A stretch of DNA of 64,000 nt, from the NCBI RefSeq assembly GCF_002300165.1, contig NZ_MLCE01000032.1, forward strand, positions 192,057 through 256,056, written 5' to 3'. The translations under genes and the position numbers were made by a program. The notes under the pieces are model-generated. The model was not told where the DNA came from. It did not search any database and saw only the letters and a list, made by a program, of their open reading frames with translations. Source of the stretch: Streptomyces sp. Tue6028. Lineage in GTDB: Bacteria; Actinomycetota; Actinomycetes; Streptomycetales; Streptomycetaceae. Positions 7,682 to 16,668 of this stretch are shown one piece after another (the first letter of the stretch is position 1; every line of letters begins with the position of its first letter).

Positions 7682-9265
7682 TCAGCCTCGGAAGCCGAGC
7701 AGCCCGTGCAGCGTCGAACCCCGCGAGGAGGAGGACGCGGCCTTCGCCTTCAGCGGCTCCGGGTCGGGCAGCTTCTTGCACACCGCGTCGGCCTCACCAC
7801 TGCCGTGCGGCACCTTGCCCTCGGTCAGATACGCCGTCAGGTACTTGTCCAGGCAGGCGTTGCCGCTCAGCGTGATGCCGTGGTTCCCGCCGCCCTGCTC
7901 GACGACCAGACTGGAGCCGCGCAGCTTGCGGTGGACCGTGACACCGCCCTGGTACGGGGTGGCGGCGTCGTCCGTGGCCTGGAAGAGCAGCACCGGCGGC
8001 AGCGACTTGTTGGAGATGTCCACCGGCCGCAGCGAGCGCGTCGGCCAGAAGGCACAGGGCGCGTTGTACCAGGCGTTGTTCCACGCCATGAACGGCGCCT
8101 TCTCGTACACCGCCCAGTTGTCCTTGCGCCACTGGTTCCAGTCCCTCGGCCAGGACGCGTCACGGCACTGCACCGCGGTGTAGACGCTGTAGCCGTTGTC
8201 GCCCGAGGCGTCCACGGCACCGAAGTCCTCGTACGCCTGGACGAGCGAGTCGCTCTTCTTGCCGTTCGCGTAGTCCGAGAACGCCTGGGCGAGGTGGGGC
8301 CAGTAACCGTTGTAGTAGCCACCGGGGATGAAGGTGTCCTCCAGCTCGGAGGCGCCCACCTTCTTCTGTGCGGGCTTCTTGGCGAGCGCGTCGCGCATCG
8401 CGTACCACTTGGCCTCGACCTTGGCCGGGTCGGTGCCCAGCTTGTAGGTCGCGTCGTGCTTGGCGATCCACGCCAGGAAGGCCTTCTGGCGGTCGTCGAA
8501 GGCGTAGTCCTGCCCGAGGTTGTCGTCGTACCACACGCCGACGGGGTCGACGATGGAGTCCAGGACCAGGCGGCGTACGCGCTGAGGGTAGAGCTTCGCG
8601 TACACGGCGCCCAGGTAGGTGCCGTACGAGTAGCCGAAGTAGTTGATCTTCTTGGCCCCGAGCGCGCCGCGGATCGAGTCCATGTCGCGGACGGCGTTGA
8701 CCGTGTCGATGTACGGCAGCAGGCTCGCGTACTTCTTGCCGCACGCCGTGGCGAAGGCCTTGGCGCGGTCGAGGTTGGCCTTCTCCAGGGCCGGAGTGGC
8801 GGGCACCGAGTCGGGGCGGACAGGGGCGAAGTGCCCCGGCTTGCAGTCCAGGGCGGGCTCGCTCTTGCCGACGCCGCGCGGGTCGAACCCGATGACGTCG
8901 TACTGCGCGGCCACCGACTTCGGCAGCGAGGAGGCGACGAATCCGGCCAGGGTGAGTCCGCTGCCGCCGGGGCCGCCCGGGTTCACCAGCAACGGTCCCT
9001 GGGACTTCGCGGCGGTGTGCGGGACGCGCGAGAGGGCGAGGGTGATCTTCCGCCCGTCGGGGTGCGAGTGGTCCAGCGGCACCTTCACCGACGCGCACTG
9101 GAGCGTCGGATAGTCGCTGGTCGCACACTTCTTCCAGGTGAGCTTGGCGGTCTGGGTGGTGCGCGGTGCGGTCGCGGAGCCGGCGCTCGCGTCGGCCGGG
9201 ATCGACGTGATCATCCCGGCCACCACGGCGGCTGCCCCGCACAGAGCAGCTGCGCGTTTCTTCAT
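7682..9265 (-). CDS. secreted tripeptidyl aminopeptidase-type alpha/beta hydrolase (S33/TAP family)
   Basis: A 527-residue exported hydrolase. The signal peptide is MKKRAAALCGAAAVVAGMIT followed by an ADASA-type cleavage site near residue 28. The oxyanion region is LLVNPGGPGGSGLT, the nucleophile elbow is GYSYGTYLG, the acid is in FQATDDAATPYQGG and the catalytic His in GGGNHGITLSGNACLDKY, within the C-terminal TAP-like domain. It should remove tripeptides or single residues from extracellular peptides, as in the S. lividans Tap family. ATG 9265 was chosen because GGGAGG lies 4 nt upstream and it places the signal peptide at the N-terminus. The 205-bp gap upstream shows nothing clear. Confidence 0.92.
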   Translation of the reverse strand: MKKRAAALCGAAAVVAGMITSIPADASAGSATAPRTTQTAKLTWKKCATSDYPTLQCASVKVPLDHSHPDGRKITLALSRVPHTAAKSQGPLLVNPGGPGGSGLTLAGFVASSLPKSVAAQYDVIGFDPRGVGKSEPALDCKPGHFAPVRPDSVPATPALEKANLDRAKAFATACGKKYASLLPYIDTVNAVRDMDSIRGALGAKKINYFGYSYGTYLGAVYAKLYPQRVRRLVLDSIVDPVGVWYDDNLGQDYAFDDRQKAFLAWIAKHDATYKLGTDPAKVEAKWYAMRDALAKKPAQKKVGASELEDTFIPGGYYNGYWPHLAQAFSDYANGKKSDSLVQAYEDFGAVDASGDNGYSVYTAVQCRDASWPRDWNQWRKDNWAVYEKAPFMAWNNAWYNAPCAFWPTRSLRPVDISNKSLPPVLLFQATDDAATPYQGGVTVHRKLRGSSLVVEQGGGNHGITLSGNACLDKYLTAYLTEGKVPHGSGEADAVCKKLPDPEPLKAKAASSSSRGSTLHGLLGFRG

Positions 9266-9470
9266 AAGGCCTCCCAGGACGGAGGTTTTGAGCCGTGCAC
9301 GCCACGGCCTTCGCCGCATCGTGCCGGAAAGGGAGGCCGGAGGAACCGGTTCTGACAAGACTTGACCCGATTGAGCCGCGGGATCGCTCGGATGCCGTCA
9401 GAAGTGTTCACGGACGCCTATGGACCGGTCCTGGGAGTTCATGCGGCACGGGTGGCGCGCCGCGCGGTCG

Positions 9471-10517
9471 TCACAGCAGCGTCAGCTGGGTCGGCTCGGA
9501 AGCCACGGATTCGGGAGCGGCCGGTTCGGGGGCGGCGACCCTGCGCGGCATCCCCGCGCGCGTGGGGCCGATGCCGTACTCCTGCGCCAGCTCGTGCACC
9601 TGACGGGTGATCCGGCGCTGGTACCACTTCGGGGCGTAGGCGCCCTCCGCGTACAGACGCTCGTAGCGGCGGACCAGGTACGGGTGGTGCCGTTCCAGCC
9701 AGGCCATGAACCACTCGCGGGCGCCGGGCCGGAGGTGGAGGACCAGTGGGGTCACGGACGTGGCCCCCGAGGCGGCGATCGCGCGGACGGTGGCGCGCAG
9801 CTGAGCGGGGTGGTCGCCGAGGAACGGGATGACGGGCGCCATCAGCACACCGCAGCCGATGCCGTGGTCCGTCAGGGTGCGCACCACGTCCAGGCGGCGT
9901 TCCGGAGCCGGGGTGCCCGGCTCGACCGTGCGCCACAGCTCGGTGTCGGTGAAGCCCACCGAGACGGAGATGCCGACGTCGGTCACCTCGGACGCCTGCC
10001 TGAGCAGGTCGAGGTCGCGCAGGATCAGCGTGCCCTTGGTCAGGATCGAGAAGGGGTTCGCGTGGTCGCGCAGGGCCGCGATGATGCCGGGCATCAGCCG
10101 GTAGCGGCCCTCGGCCCGCTGGTAGCAGTCGACGTTGGTGCCCATCGCGATGTGCTCGCCGTGCCAGCGGCGCGAGGCGAGCTGGCGGCGCAGCAGGTCC
10201 GGCGCGTTGACCTTCACCACGATCTGGGAGTCGAAGTCGAGCCCGGTGTCGAGGTCCAGATAGCTGTGGGTCTTGCGCGCGAAGCAGTACACGCACGCGT
10301 GCGTGCACCCCCGGTAGGGGTTGACCGTCCACTCGAAGGGCATGCGCGAAGCCCCCGGCACCCGGTTCACGATCGATCGCGCCCAGATCTCGTGAAAGGT
10401 GATCCCGCGGAACTCGGGGGTGTCGAACGTACGGGTGGTCACCGCGTCCGCGCCGAACAGCGCGGCGTCGCGGGCCGGGTCCCCGGCGGGGTCCACGGTG
10501 AGGTTCTCCCAGCGCAT
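9471..10517 (-). CDS. Rv2578c-family radical SAM protein
   Basis: A 348-residue radical S-adenosylmethionine protein. The [4Fe-4S] cluster ligands are in RGCTHACVYCFARKTH (Cys71, Cys75, Cys78), and the partial TIM-barrel pattern of the SplB-like group follows (GTNVDCYQRAEGRY, SILTKGTLILRDLDLL). The family is named after M. tuberculosis Rv2578c. The fold resembles spore photoproduct lyase, so a nucleic-acid-repair reaction is possible, but the substrate is unknown to me. The ATG at 10517 has GAGGAGG 4 nt upstream. An SOS-box palindrome sits 33 bp upstream, suggesting DNA-damage induction. Confidence 0.9.
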   Translation of the reverse strand: MRWENLTVDPAGDPARDAALFGADAVTTRTFDTPEFRGITFHEIWARSIVNRVPGASRMPFEWTVNPYRGCTHACVYCFARKTHSYLDLDTGLDFDSQIVVKVNAPDLLRRQLASRRWHGEHIAMGTNVDCYQRAEGRYRLMPGIIAALRDHANPFSILTKGTLILRDLDLLRQASEVTDVGISVSVGFTDTELWRTVEPGTPAPERRLDVVRTLTDHGIGCGVLMAPVIPFLGDHPAQLRATVRAIAASGATSVTPLVLHLRPGAREWFMAWLERHHPYLVRRYERLYAEGAYAPKWYQRRITRQVHELAQEYGIGPTRAGMPRRVAAPEPAAPESVASEPTQLTLL

Positions 10518-10549
10518 GGCGCCTCCTCGGTAGCACTGACCACAGAATA

Positions 10550-10561
10550 GAACACATGTTC
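10550..10561 (-). promoter_or_regulatory. LexA/SOS box GAACACATGTTC
   Basis: GAAC-N4-GTTC is the core of the actinobacterial LexA operator. It begins directly upstream of a good -10 hexamer on the minus strand (TATTCT, 10544-10549), so it occupies the promoter spacer of the Rv2578c-like gene, an effective position for repression. From the literature I recall Rv2578c as a LexA-regulated gene in M. tuberculosis, which fits. Confidence 0.65.
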
Positions 10562-10687
10562 CCTTGATCGTGCGACCGGATACCTGCATCGCCCGGGAGG
10601 CCCCGCCCGGCCCCGATTTGGGCGGCCGGGCCGCCTGGTGGTTGGCTGGCCGCACACCCCGAGGAACCAAGTGCTGGAGGAAGTGCA

Positions 10688-11134
10688 ATGGCGCAGGTCG
10701 AGGCCACGACGGAGCGGGTCATCGCGGCGGACGCGGAGGCGGTGTTCGACGCGCTGGCCGACTACACCGGCACGCGCGCGAAGCTGCTGCCGGAGCACTT
10801 CAGCGAGTACGAGGTGCGCGAGGGCGGCGACGGCGAGGGCACCCTCGTCCACTGGAAGCTGCAGGCCACCAGCAAGCGCGTCCGCGACTGCCTGCTCGAG
10901 GTGAGCGAGCCCACCGACGGCGAGCTCGTCGAGAAGGACCGCAACTCCTCGATGGTCACCACCTGGCGTGTCACGCCGGCGGGCGAGGGTTCGTCCCGTG
11001 TCGTGGTCACCACCGTCTGGAACGGCGCGGGCGGCATCGGCGGCTTCTTCGAGAAGACCTTCGCGCCCAAGGGTCTCGGGCGGATCTACGACGCGGTGCT
11101 CGTCAGGCTCGCGACCGAGACCGAGAAGAAGTAG
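10688..11134 (+). CDS. SRPBCC (START-like) family protein
   Basis: A 148-residue single-domain protein of the polyketide cyclase/START-like fold. It opens with VEATTERVIAADAEAVFDAL, the usual first strand and helix, has alternating beta strands (GTLVHWKLQATSKRVRDCLL) and ends with the long C-terminal helix that closes the cavity (GRIYDAVLVRLATETEKK). It probably binds a hydrophobic ligand; no enzyme activity can be assigned. It starts at ATG 10688 with GGAGGAA 6 nt upstream and is divergent from the SOS-controlled gene. The next 176 bp hold nothing recognised beyond the next gene's ribosome site. Confidence 0.82.
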   Translation: MAQVEATTERVIAADAEAVFDALADYTGTRAKLLPEHFSEYEVREGGDGEGTLVHWKLQATSKRVRDCLLEVSEPTDGELVEKDRNSSMVTTWRVTPAGEGSSRVVVTTVWNGAGGIGGFFEKTFAPKGLGRIYDAVLVRLATETEKK

Positions 11135-11310
11135 CGGTCCCAGGGCGTAGGCGTCCGGCCCAAGGGGCCGCGCTCCAGGGCCCGTTGCGGTCCTCACCGT
11201 TTCGGGTGGATCTCCCTGTCGCGCGACGTCGTGCCGTAACTCGTCGCGCTTGCTCGCAGTTGTCGCGATAAGCGGCAATTGTGCGGTGGGCGCGACGAGG
11301 GGAGCGGCAC

Positions 11311-13701
11311 GTGGGCGGGATCACTCTGGTGCAGGACGAGCCGGGTACCGCACCCCCGAAGGACGCCGTGGAGGCGGTCGCCCGGCCCGCCGAACTCGAC
11401 TCGCGCCAGATCCGTCTGGTCTTCTTCGGGCTGATGCTCGCCCTGCTGCTGGCCGCCCTGGAGCAGATGATCGTGGCCACCGCGCTCCCGAAGATCGTCG
11501 GGGAGCTGCACGGCCTGGACAAGATGTCCTGGGCGATCACGGCCTACCTGCTCACCTCCACCGTCGGACTCCCGGTCTACGGCAAGTTCGGCGATCTCTT
11601 CGGCCGCAAGGGCGTCTTCCAGTTCGCGATCGTCGTCTTCGTCATCGGCTCGGCACTCGCCGGCCGGTCGCGCACCATGGACCAGCTGATCGCCTTCCGC
11701 GCGCTCCAGGGCGTCGGCGCGGGCGGTCTCCTCATCGGCGTGCAGGCGATCATCGCGGACATCGTGCCGCCCCGCCGACGCGGCCGTTTCATGGGGCTGA
11801 TCGGGGCCGGGTTCGGCCTGGCGTCCGTCGCGGGCCCCCTGCTGGGCGGCTACTTCACCGACCACCTGTCCTGGCGCTGGTGCTTCTACATCAACGTGCC
11901 GTTCGGGCTGCTCACGCTGGCCGTCGTCACCGTCGTGCTGAAACTGCCGAAGCCCGAGGCCAGAGGACGCATCGACGTCCTCGGTGTGCTCCTGCTCGCC
12001 GCCGCGTCCACCTGCCTGGTGCTGCTGACCAGTTGGGGCGGCACGGAGTACGCCTGGGGTTCACGGGTCATCCTCGGACTCGGAGCCGGCGCGCTCATGG
12101 CGACACTGCTGTTCCTCGTGGTCGAGAGCGTCGCGCCCGAACCCCTCATCCCGCTACGGCTGTTCAAGGACGGCGTGTTCAACGTCACGGCGCTGGTGGG
12201 ACTGGTCATCGGCGTCGCCCTCTTCGGCGCCGCCAGCTATCTGCCCACCTTCCTGCAGATGGTCGACGGGGCCAGCGCCACCGAATCGGGACTCCTGATG
12301 CTCCCGATGATGGGCGGCATCGTCGGCGCGTCCATCGTCTCCGGGCAGCTCATCAGCCGTACCGGCCGCTACAAGCCCTATCCGCTCCTCGGCAGCGCCC
12401 TCTCCGTCGTCGGCATGTGGCTGCTGTCCCGCCTCGAAGCCGACACGCCCCGGCTGCACTACAGCATCTGGATGGCCGTCCTCGGCGCCGGCATCGGCCT
12501 GGTGATGCCGGTCCTGGTCCTCGCCGTCCAGAACTCCGTGCCCCCGGCCGACCTCGGCACCGCGACGAGCGCCAACAACTACTTCCGGCAGATCGGCGGC
12601 AGCGTCGGGGCCGCCGTCTTCGGCACCCTGTTCGCCCACCGGCTCGCCGACGCCCTCGCCGAGCGCCTGCCCACGCGCGGGCAGGACGCCCTCGGGGACT
12701 CCGAGTCCCTCACCCCGCAGCTCGTCCACGCGATGCCCGCCGCCCTGCGCGACGACTACATCGGGGCCTACGCGGACGCCATGCCGCGGATCTTCCTCTA
12801 CCTCGTCCCGGTGCTCGCCCTCGGCCTGGCCATCGCCTTCTTCCTCAAGGAGAAACCCCTGGTGTCCCACAACGCCCCCGCCGCCGAACCGGAAACCTCC
12901 CGCACCACCGCCCACATCCCGCCGGGCCGTTCGCCGTACCCCGCCGGAGTCCCCGTCTGCGGCACGGTGCAGCACCCCGACGGCACCGTCGTACCGCGCG
13001 CCGCGCTCACGCTCATCGACGTCGCGGGAGCCCAGATCGGACGCGGCGCCAGCGGCGAGGACGGACGGTACGCACTGTCGACGCCGGGATCCGGCTCGTA
13101 CGTCCTGATCGCCGCGGCCGGCGGCCACCAGCCGCAGGCCGTCTCGGTGACCGTCGGCGAACGTCCCGTGGAGCTGGACGTCGTGCTCGGCGGCGCGGGA
13201 CGCCTCGCCGGCAGTGTGCTCACCGCGGACGGCACCCCGGTACGGGAAGCCACCGTCACCCTCACCAATGTGCACGGCGAGGTGGTGGCCACCACCCGCA
13301 GCGGGCGCGAAGGCGGCTACGTCATGACGGAGTTGGTGGCGGGCGAGTACACCCTCGCCGCCAGCGCTCCCGCGTTCCGCCCGGCCGCGCTCCCCGTCTC
13401 CGTCCAGGCCGCCCGCGAGACCCGCCAGGACGTCGAGCTCGCGGGCGGTGCCGTGCTGCGCGGGACGGTACGGGCGGGCGGCGGACGCCCTGTCGAGGAC
13501 GCCCGCGTGACCCTCCTGGACGCCGCGGGCAACGTGGTGGACACCCTGACCACCGGCGCGGACGGAACGTTCCGGTTCGTCGACCTGTCCTCCGGTGAGT
13601 ACACCGTCATCGCCGCGGGCTACCCGCCGGTGGCGACCGTGCTCCAGGTCGCCGGGGGAGGCCGGACGGAACGGGACCTGCAACTGGGACACGAAGACTG
13701 A
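11311..13701 (+). CDS. DHA2-type MFS multidrug exporter fused to C-terminal carboxypeptidase-regulatory/Cna-B-like repeats
   Basis: A 796-residue membrane protein. Residues about 25-520 form a 14-helix drug:H+ antiporter of the DHA2/EmrB-QacA group (ATALPKIVGELHGLDKMSW at the first loop; GKFGDLFGRKGVFQF in the loop 2-3 signature; RALQGVGAGGLLIG). Residues about 545-796 are three tandem beta-sandwich modules of about 80 residues (starting VCGTVQHPDGTVVPRA, AGSVLTADGTPVREA and RGTVRAGGGRPVEDA), each ending in a GEYTL- or GSYVL-like strand. GTG 11311 is preferred because GGGGAG lies 6 nt upstream; an in-frame GTG at 11281 has none. With an even helix count the tail is expected on the same side as the N-terminus, so its role is puzzling. 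Confidence 0.9.
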   Translation: MGGITLVQDEPGTAPPKDAVEAVARPAELDSRQIRLVFFGLMLALLLAALEQMIVATALPKIVGELHGLDKMSWAITAYLLTSTVGLPVYGKFGDLFGRKGVFQFAIVVFVIGSALAGRSRTMDQLIAFRALQGVGAGGLLIGVQAIIADIVPPRRRGRFMGLIGAGFGLASVAGPLLGGYFTDHLSWRWCFYINVPFGLLTLAVVTVVLKLPKPEARGRIDVLGVLLLAAASTCLVLLTSWGGTEYAWGSRVILGLGAGALMATLLFLVVESVAPEPLIPLRLFKDGVFNVTALVGLVIGVALFGAASYLPTFLQMVDGASATESGLLMLPMMGGIVGASIVSGQLISRTGRYKPYPLLGSALSVVGMWLLSRLEADTPRLHYSIWMAVLGAGIGLVMPVLVLAVQNSVPPADLGTATSANNYFRQIGGSVGAAVFGTLFAHRLADALAERLPTRGQDALGDSESLTPQLVHAMPAALRDDYIGAYADAMPRIFLYLVPVLALGLAIAFFLKEKPLVSHNAPAAEPETSRTTAHIPPGRSPYPAGVPVCGTVQHPDGTVVPRAALTLIDVAGAQIGRGASGEDGRYALSTPGSGSYVLIAAAGGHQPQAVSVTVGERPVELDVVLGGAGRLAGSVLTADGTPVREATVTLTNVHGEVVATTRSGREGGYVMTELVAGEYTLAASAPAFRPAALPVSVQAARETRQDVELAGGAVLRGTVRAGGGRPVEDARVTLLDAAGNVVDTLTTGADGTFRFVDLSSGEYTVIAAGYPPVATVLQVAGGGRTERDLQLGHED

Positions 13702-14004
13702 CGCGGGTCGGCGCGGGCCGACACGGACGCGCGGCCGCGGGAGCGCCCGGCCGCGGGCCCGGGCAGCGGACTCGGCGGTCCGGTAGCGCCTCAGGACGGC
13801 GCGACGGAGCACGCCCGCGGACCCGGGCAGCTGAGTCGGCGGCGCATCCGGGTGGCGCGACGGAGCACGCCCGGCGGACCACGCGCCGGAGCCGCCCCCG
13901 GAGAGGTCAATTCCCGTATTGACACACATCATGACGGGAGCCCGCCGTACGGTAAGGGGGGCGGCACAGATCTTGCGGAGCCGTGGGGAGAGAGGGCCTG
14001 GGCC
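13702..14004. other. 303-bp intergenic region with a degenerate duplication
   Basis: Two imperfect copies of a 56-64 bp segment are visible: CCCGGGCAG...AGTCGGCGG-type sequence at 13758 and 13822, and GCGCGACGGAGCACGCCC at 13799 and 13855. A TTGACA hexamer at 13919-13924 has no -10 at a usable distance. No gene is supported. Confidence 0.5.
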
Positions 14005-16497
14005 ATGGACCGTGGCACCGAAGTGGGCACGACTCCCAGCCGCGGAGCTGGGAACGGCACGGCGGACCACACCGCCGTCGGCCGCATCCCTCTGGCCGTC
14101 GTCCTCGTGGACCGCGGTGGACTCGTATCCCACTGGAGCACCGGTGCCAGGCGCCTGTTCGGCACCCCCAAGGAAGACGCGGTGGGCCGTCTCGCCGCGG
14201 ACCTGCTGCCCGTCTCCGGCGCACTGCCTGAGGACGACGACGCCGCTCCCTACGGGGCCTACGCGGCCTACGACGGCCTCGGCCCCGGCCTGGAGACGTC
14301 CCTCGACGGACGGCTCGCCTACCCGGCCGCCGGGCGGGCCCGGCTCAGCGCCGACGACGGCGACCGGATCGACGTCCTGTGGTGGGCGTACCCGCTGGTG
14401 GGCCCCGGACGCGAACGCCTCCTGGTGCTCGCCGCCGACGCGGCCGCACTCCGCCTCGGCGACCAGGGCGACCCCGCCCACCCGGACGGCCACCCCGTGG
14501 CCGGCGCGGGTATCGAGCGCATCGCGCCCGGCTTCGCCCTGCACACCGACTTCCCCGGCGCGGAGGAACTGGCCCGCCGGCTCCCCGAGATCCTGCCCAG
14601 CATGAGCGTCGGCGAGAGTGCCCGCATCGTCGCGCAGGTCCTCGAACTGGGCTATCCCGTCCTGGAGTTCAGCCAGAACGACCGGGTGCCCGTCACCCCC
14701 GACTGGGGCGTCCCCCGGCGCGCCGAGCGCAAGGCGCGCCGCGCGCGGGCCGCCCGGGCCGCCGCCTCCGGCGAGCCCGTGCCGCAGGACGACCAGGACG
14801 AGGGCACGGACCTCGAATACGTCGCGGTGCGCGAGAGACTGGAGTTCCTCAACGAAGTCAGCGGACGCATCGGCACCTCCCTCGACCTGGCGCAGACCAT
14901 CCTGGAGGTCAGCCGGGCCGTCGTGCCCCGCTTCACCGACGTGGCGGGCACCTACCTGCGCGAACAGGTCGTCGCGGGCGAGGGGTTCCACGACGGCGTG
15001 CCGGACACCACCACCATGTGGCACCGCGTCGCCCTGGAGCACACCGACGAGCCGGGCCGCTGGGACGACGTCGTACCCGTCGGCGAGGCCATGCCCTTCC
15101 CCGCCCACACCCCGTTCTTCCAGTGCATGACCACCGGTGAGCCCGTGCTCGTGCCGCGCATCAGCGAGCAGATGGGCCACATGATCGCCGCGCAGTTCGA
15201 GAAGCGCGACATCCGACCGCTCATCACCGGCCGGTCCATGCTGGTCGTCCCCCTGAAGGCCCGCAACGTGGTCCTCGGGTTCATGATCCTGCTGCGCCAC
15301 CCCGAGCGCATCGAGTTCAACGACATGGACCGCGTCACCGGAGCCGAACTCGCCGCCCGCGCAGGCCTCGTGCTGGACAACGCCCGCATGTACACCTACC
15401 AGGAGAGCGTCGCCGAGACCCTCCAGGAGAGCATGCTGCCGCACATCGCGCCCCGCATGGCCGGATGCGACATCGCGACCCGCTACCTGCCCGGCACGCT
15501 CCTCGGCCGCGTCGGCGGCGACTGGTTCGACTCCGTGAAGCTGCCCGGCTCCCGCACCGCACTGGTCGTCGGTGACGTCATGGGGCACGGCCTCAACTCC
15601 GCCGCGATGATGGGCCAGTTGCGCACCGCCGTGCAGACCATGGCCGCGCTCGACCTGCCGCCCGCCCAGCTCCTGCGCAATCTCGACGACCTCGCCCAGC
15701 GACTCGGCGACACCTACCTGGCGACGTGCCTGTACGCCGTCTACGACCCCATCGCCGGTGAGCTGGAGATCGCCAACGCGGGCCACATCCCGCCCGTCCT
15801 CGTGCACGCCGGGGACGGGCGCAGCGAGCTGCTCGACCTGCCGACCGGTGCGCCCATCGGAGTCGGCGGAGTCCCCTTCGAGTCGGTACGCGTGCGCGTG
15901 ACGCCCGGCGACCGGCTCGTGATGTGCACCGACGGTCTGGTCGAGGTCCGCGGCGAGGACATCGGCGTGGGCCTCGCCACGCTCTGCGAATCCGCCGCGC
16001 ACCCCGCCGCGTCCATGGACGACGCCTGCGACACCATCATCCGCTCCCTCAACACCCGCGGCGGACGCAAGGACGACGTGGCCCTCCTGATGGCCCGCCT
16101 CAACGGCATCGAGCCCGAGGACGTCGCCGAATGGCGCCTCGCGCTCGACCCGGTGGAGGTCGGCAGGGCGCGCGCGGTGGTCCGCGAACAGCTGCACGCG
16201 TGGGACCTGGGCGGACTGACCGACAACGCCGAGCTGATGGTCGGCGAGCTGGTCACCAACGCCGTGCGCCACGCGCACAGCCGGCGCATCGAGCTGCGGC
16301 TGGTGCGCGGCGACACCCTGCTGTGCGAGGTGGCCGACGACGACCACACACTGCCGACGCTGCTCAGCGCCGGGCCCGCCGACGAGTGCGGGCGCGGACT
16401 GCGCGTCGTCAGCACCCTGGCCCGCGAGTGGGGGGCCAGCCGGACCGGCGCGGGCAAGTCCGTCCGGTTCGAACTGACCCTGCCACGGCGGCGCTGA
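14005..16497 (+). CDS. SpoIIE-family PP2C phosphatase with PAS, GAF and ATPase (anti-sigma kinase-like) domains
   Basis: An 830-residue cytosolic signalling protein. The N-terminal PAS-like region (about 25-160) is followed by a linker, a GAF domain (about 275-460), a SpoIIE phosphatase domain (about 480-690, with RVGGDWFDSVKL, VGDVMGHGLNSAAMM and CTDGLVEVRGEDIGVGL metal-binding motifs) and a C-terminal GHKL ATPase domain (about 705-825, GELVTNAVRHAHS N-box and GRGLRVVSTLAREWG). The combination both dephosphorylates anti-anti-sigma factors and may bind or phosphorylate partners in a SigB-like partner switch. ATG 14005 follows a GAGAGGG site; upstream in-frame starts lack one. Confidence 0.93.
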   Translation: MDRGTEVGTTPSRGAGNGTADHTAVGRIPLAVVLVDRGGLVSHWSTGARRLFGTPKEDAVGRLAADLLPVSGALPEDDDAAPYGAYAAYDGLGPGLETSLDGRLAYPAAGRARLSADDGDRIDVLWWAYPLVGPGRERLLVLAADAAALRLGDQGDPAHPDGHPVAGAGIERIAPGFALHTDFPGAEELARRLPEILPSMSVGESARIVAQVLELGYPVLEFSQNDRVPVTPDWGVPRRAERKARRARAARAAASGEPVPQDDQDEGTDLEYVAVRERLEFLNEVSGRIGTSLDLAQTILEVSRAVVPRFTDVAGTYLREQVVAGEGFHDGVPDTTTMWHRVALEHTDEPGRWDDVVPVGEAMPFPAHTPFFQCMTTGEPVLVPRISEQMGHMIAAQFEKRDIRPLITGRSMLVVPLKARNVVLGFMILLRHPERIEFNDMDRVTGAELAARAGLVLDNARMYTYQESVAETLQESMLPHIAPRMAGCDIATRYLPGTLLGRVGGDWFDSVKLPGSRTALVVGDVMGHGLNSAAMMGQLRTAVQTMAALDLPPAQLLRNLDDLAQRLGDTYLATCLYAVYDPIAGELEIANAGHIPPVLVHAGDGRSELLDLPTGAPIGVGGVPFESVRVRVTPGDRLVMCTDGLVEVRGEDIGVGLATLCESAAHPAASMDDACDTIIRSLNTRGGRKDDVALLMARLNGIEPEDVAEWRLALDPVEVGRARAVVREQLHAWDLGGLTDNAELMVGELVTNAVRHAHSRRIELRLVRGDTLLCEVADDDHTLPTLLSAGPADECGRGLRVVSTLAREWGASRTGAGKSVRFELTLPRRR

Positions 16498-16668
16498 ACG
16501 GCGGCGCAGGCGGCCACCGGGCGGGGGCGCGCGAAGTGCGCCGGGGGTACGCGGACCGAAAGTGGCGTGAAGGAACGCGCCGTCCGCTTGTCGCCGTGCG
16601 CCGGGCGCGATAGACCGATCTCGCCTGCCAGGTCCCGGCGGGCTGCGGTCGCGACCCGGGGAGCGGGC

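Noticed and set aside
13919..13924. TTGACA as a -35 for the SpoIIE gene
   Set aside because: The only TANNNT-like hexamer (TACGGT, 13948-13953) is 23 nt away, too far for a normal promoter.
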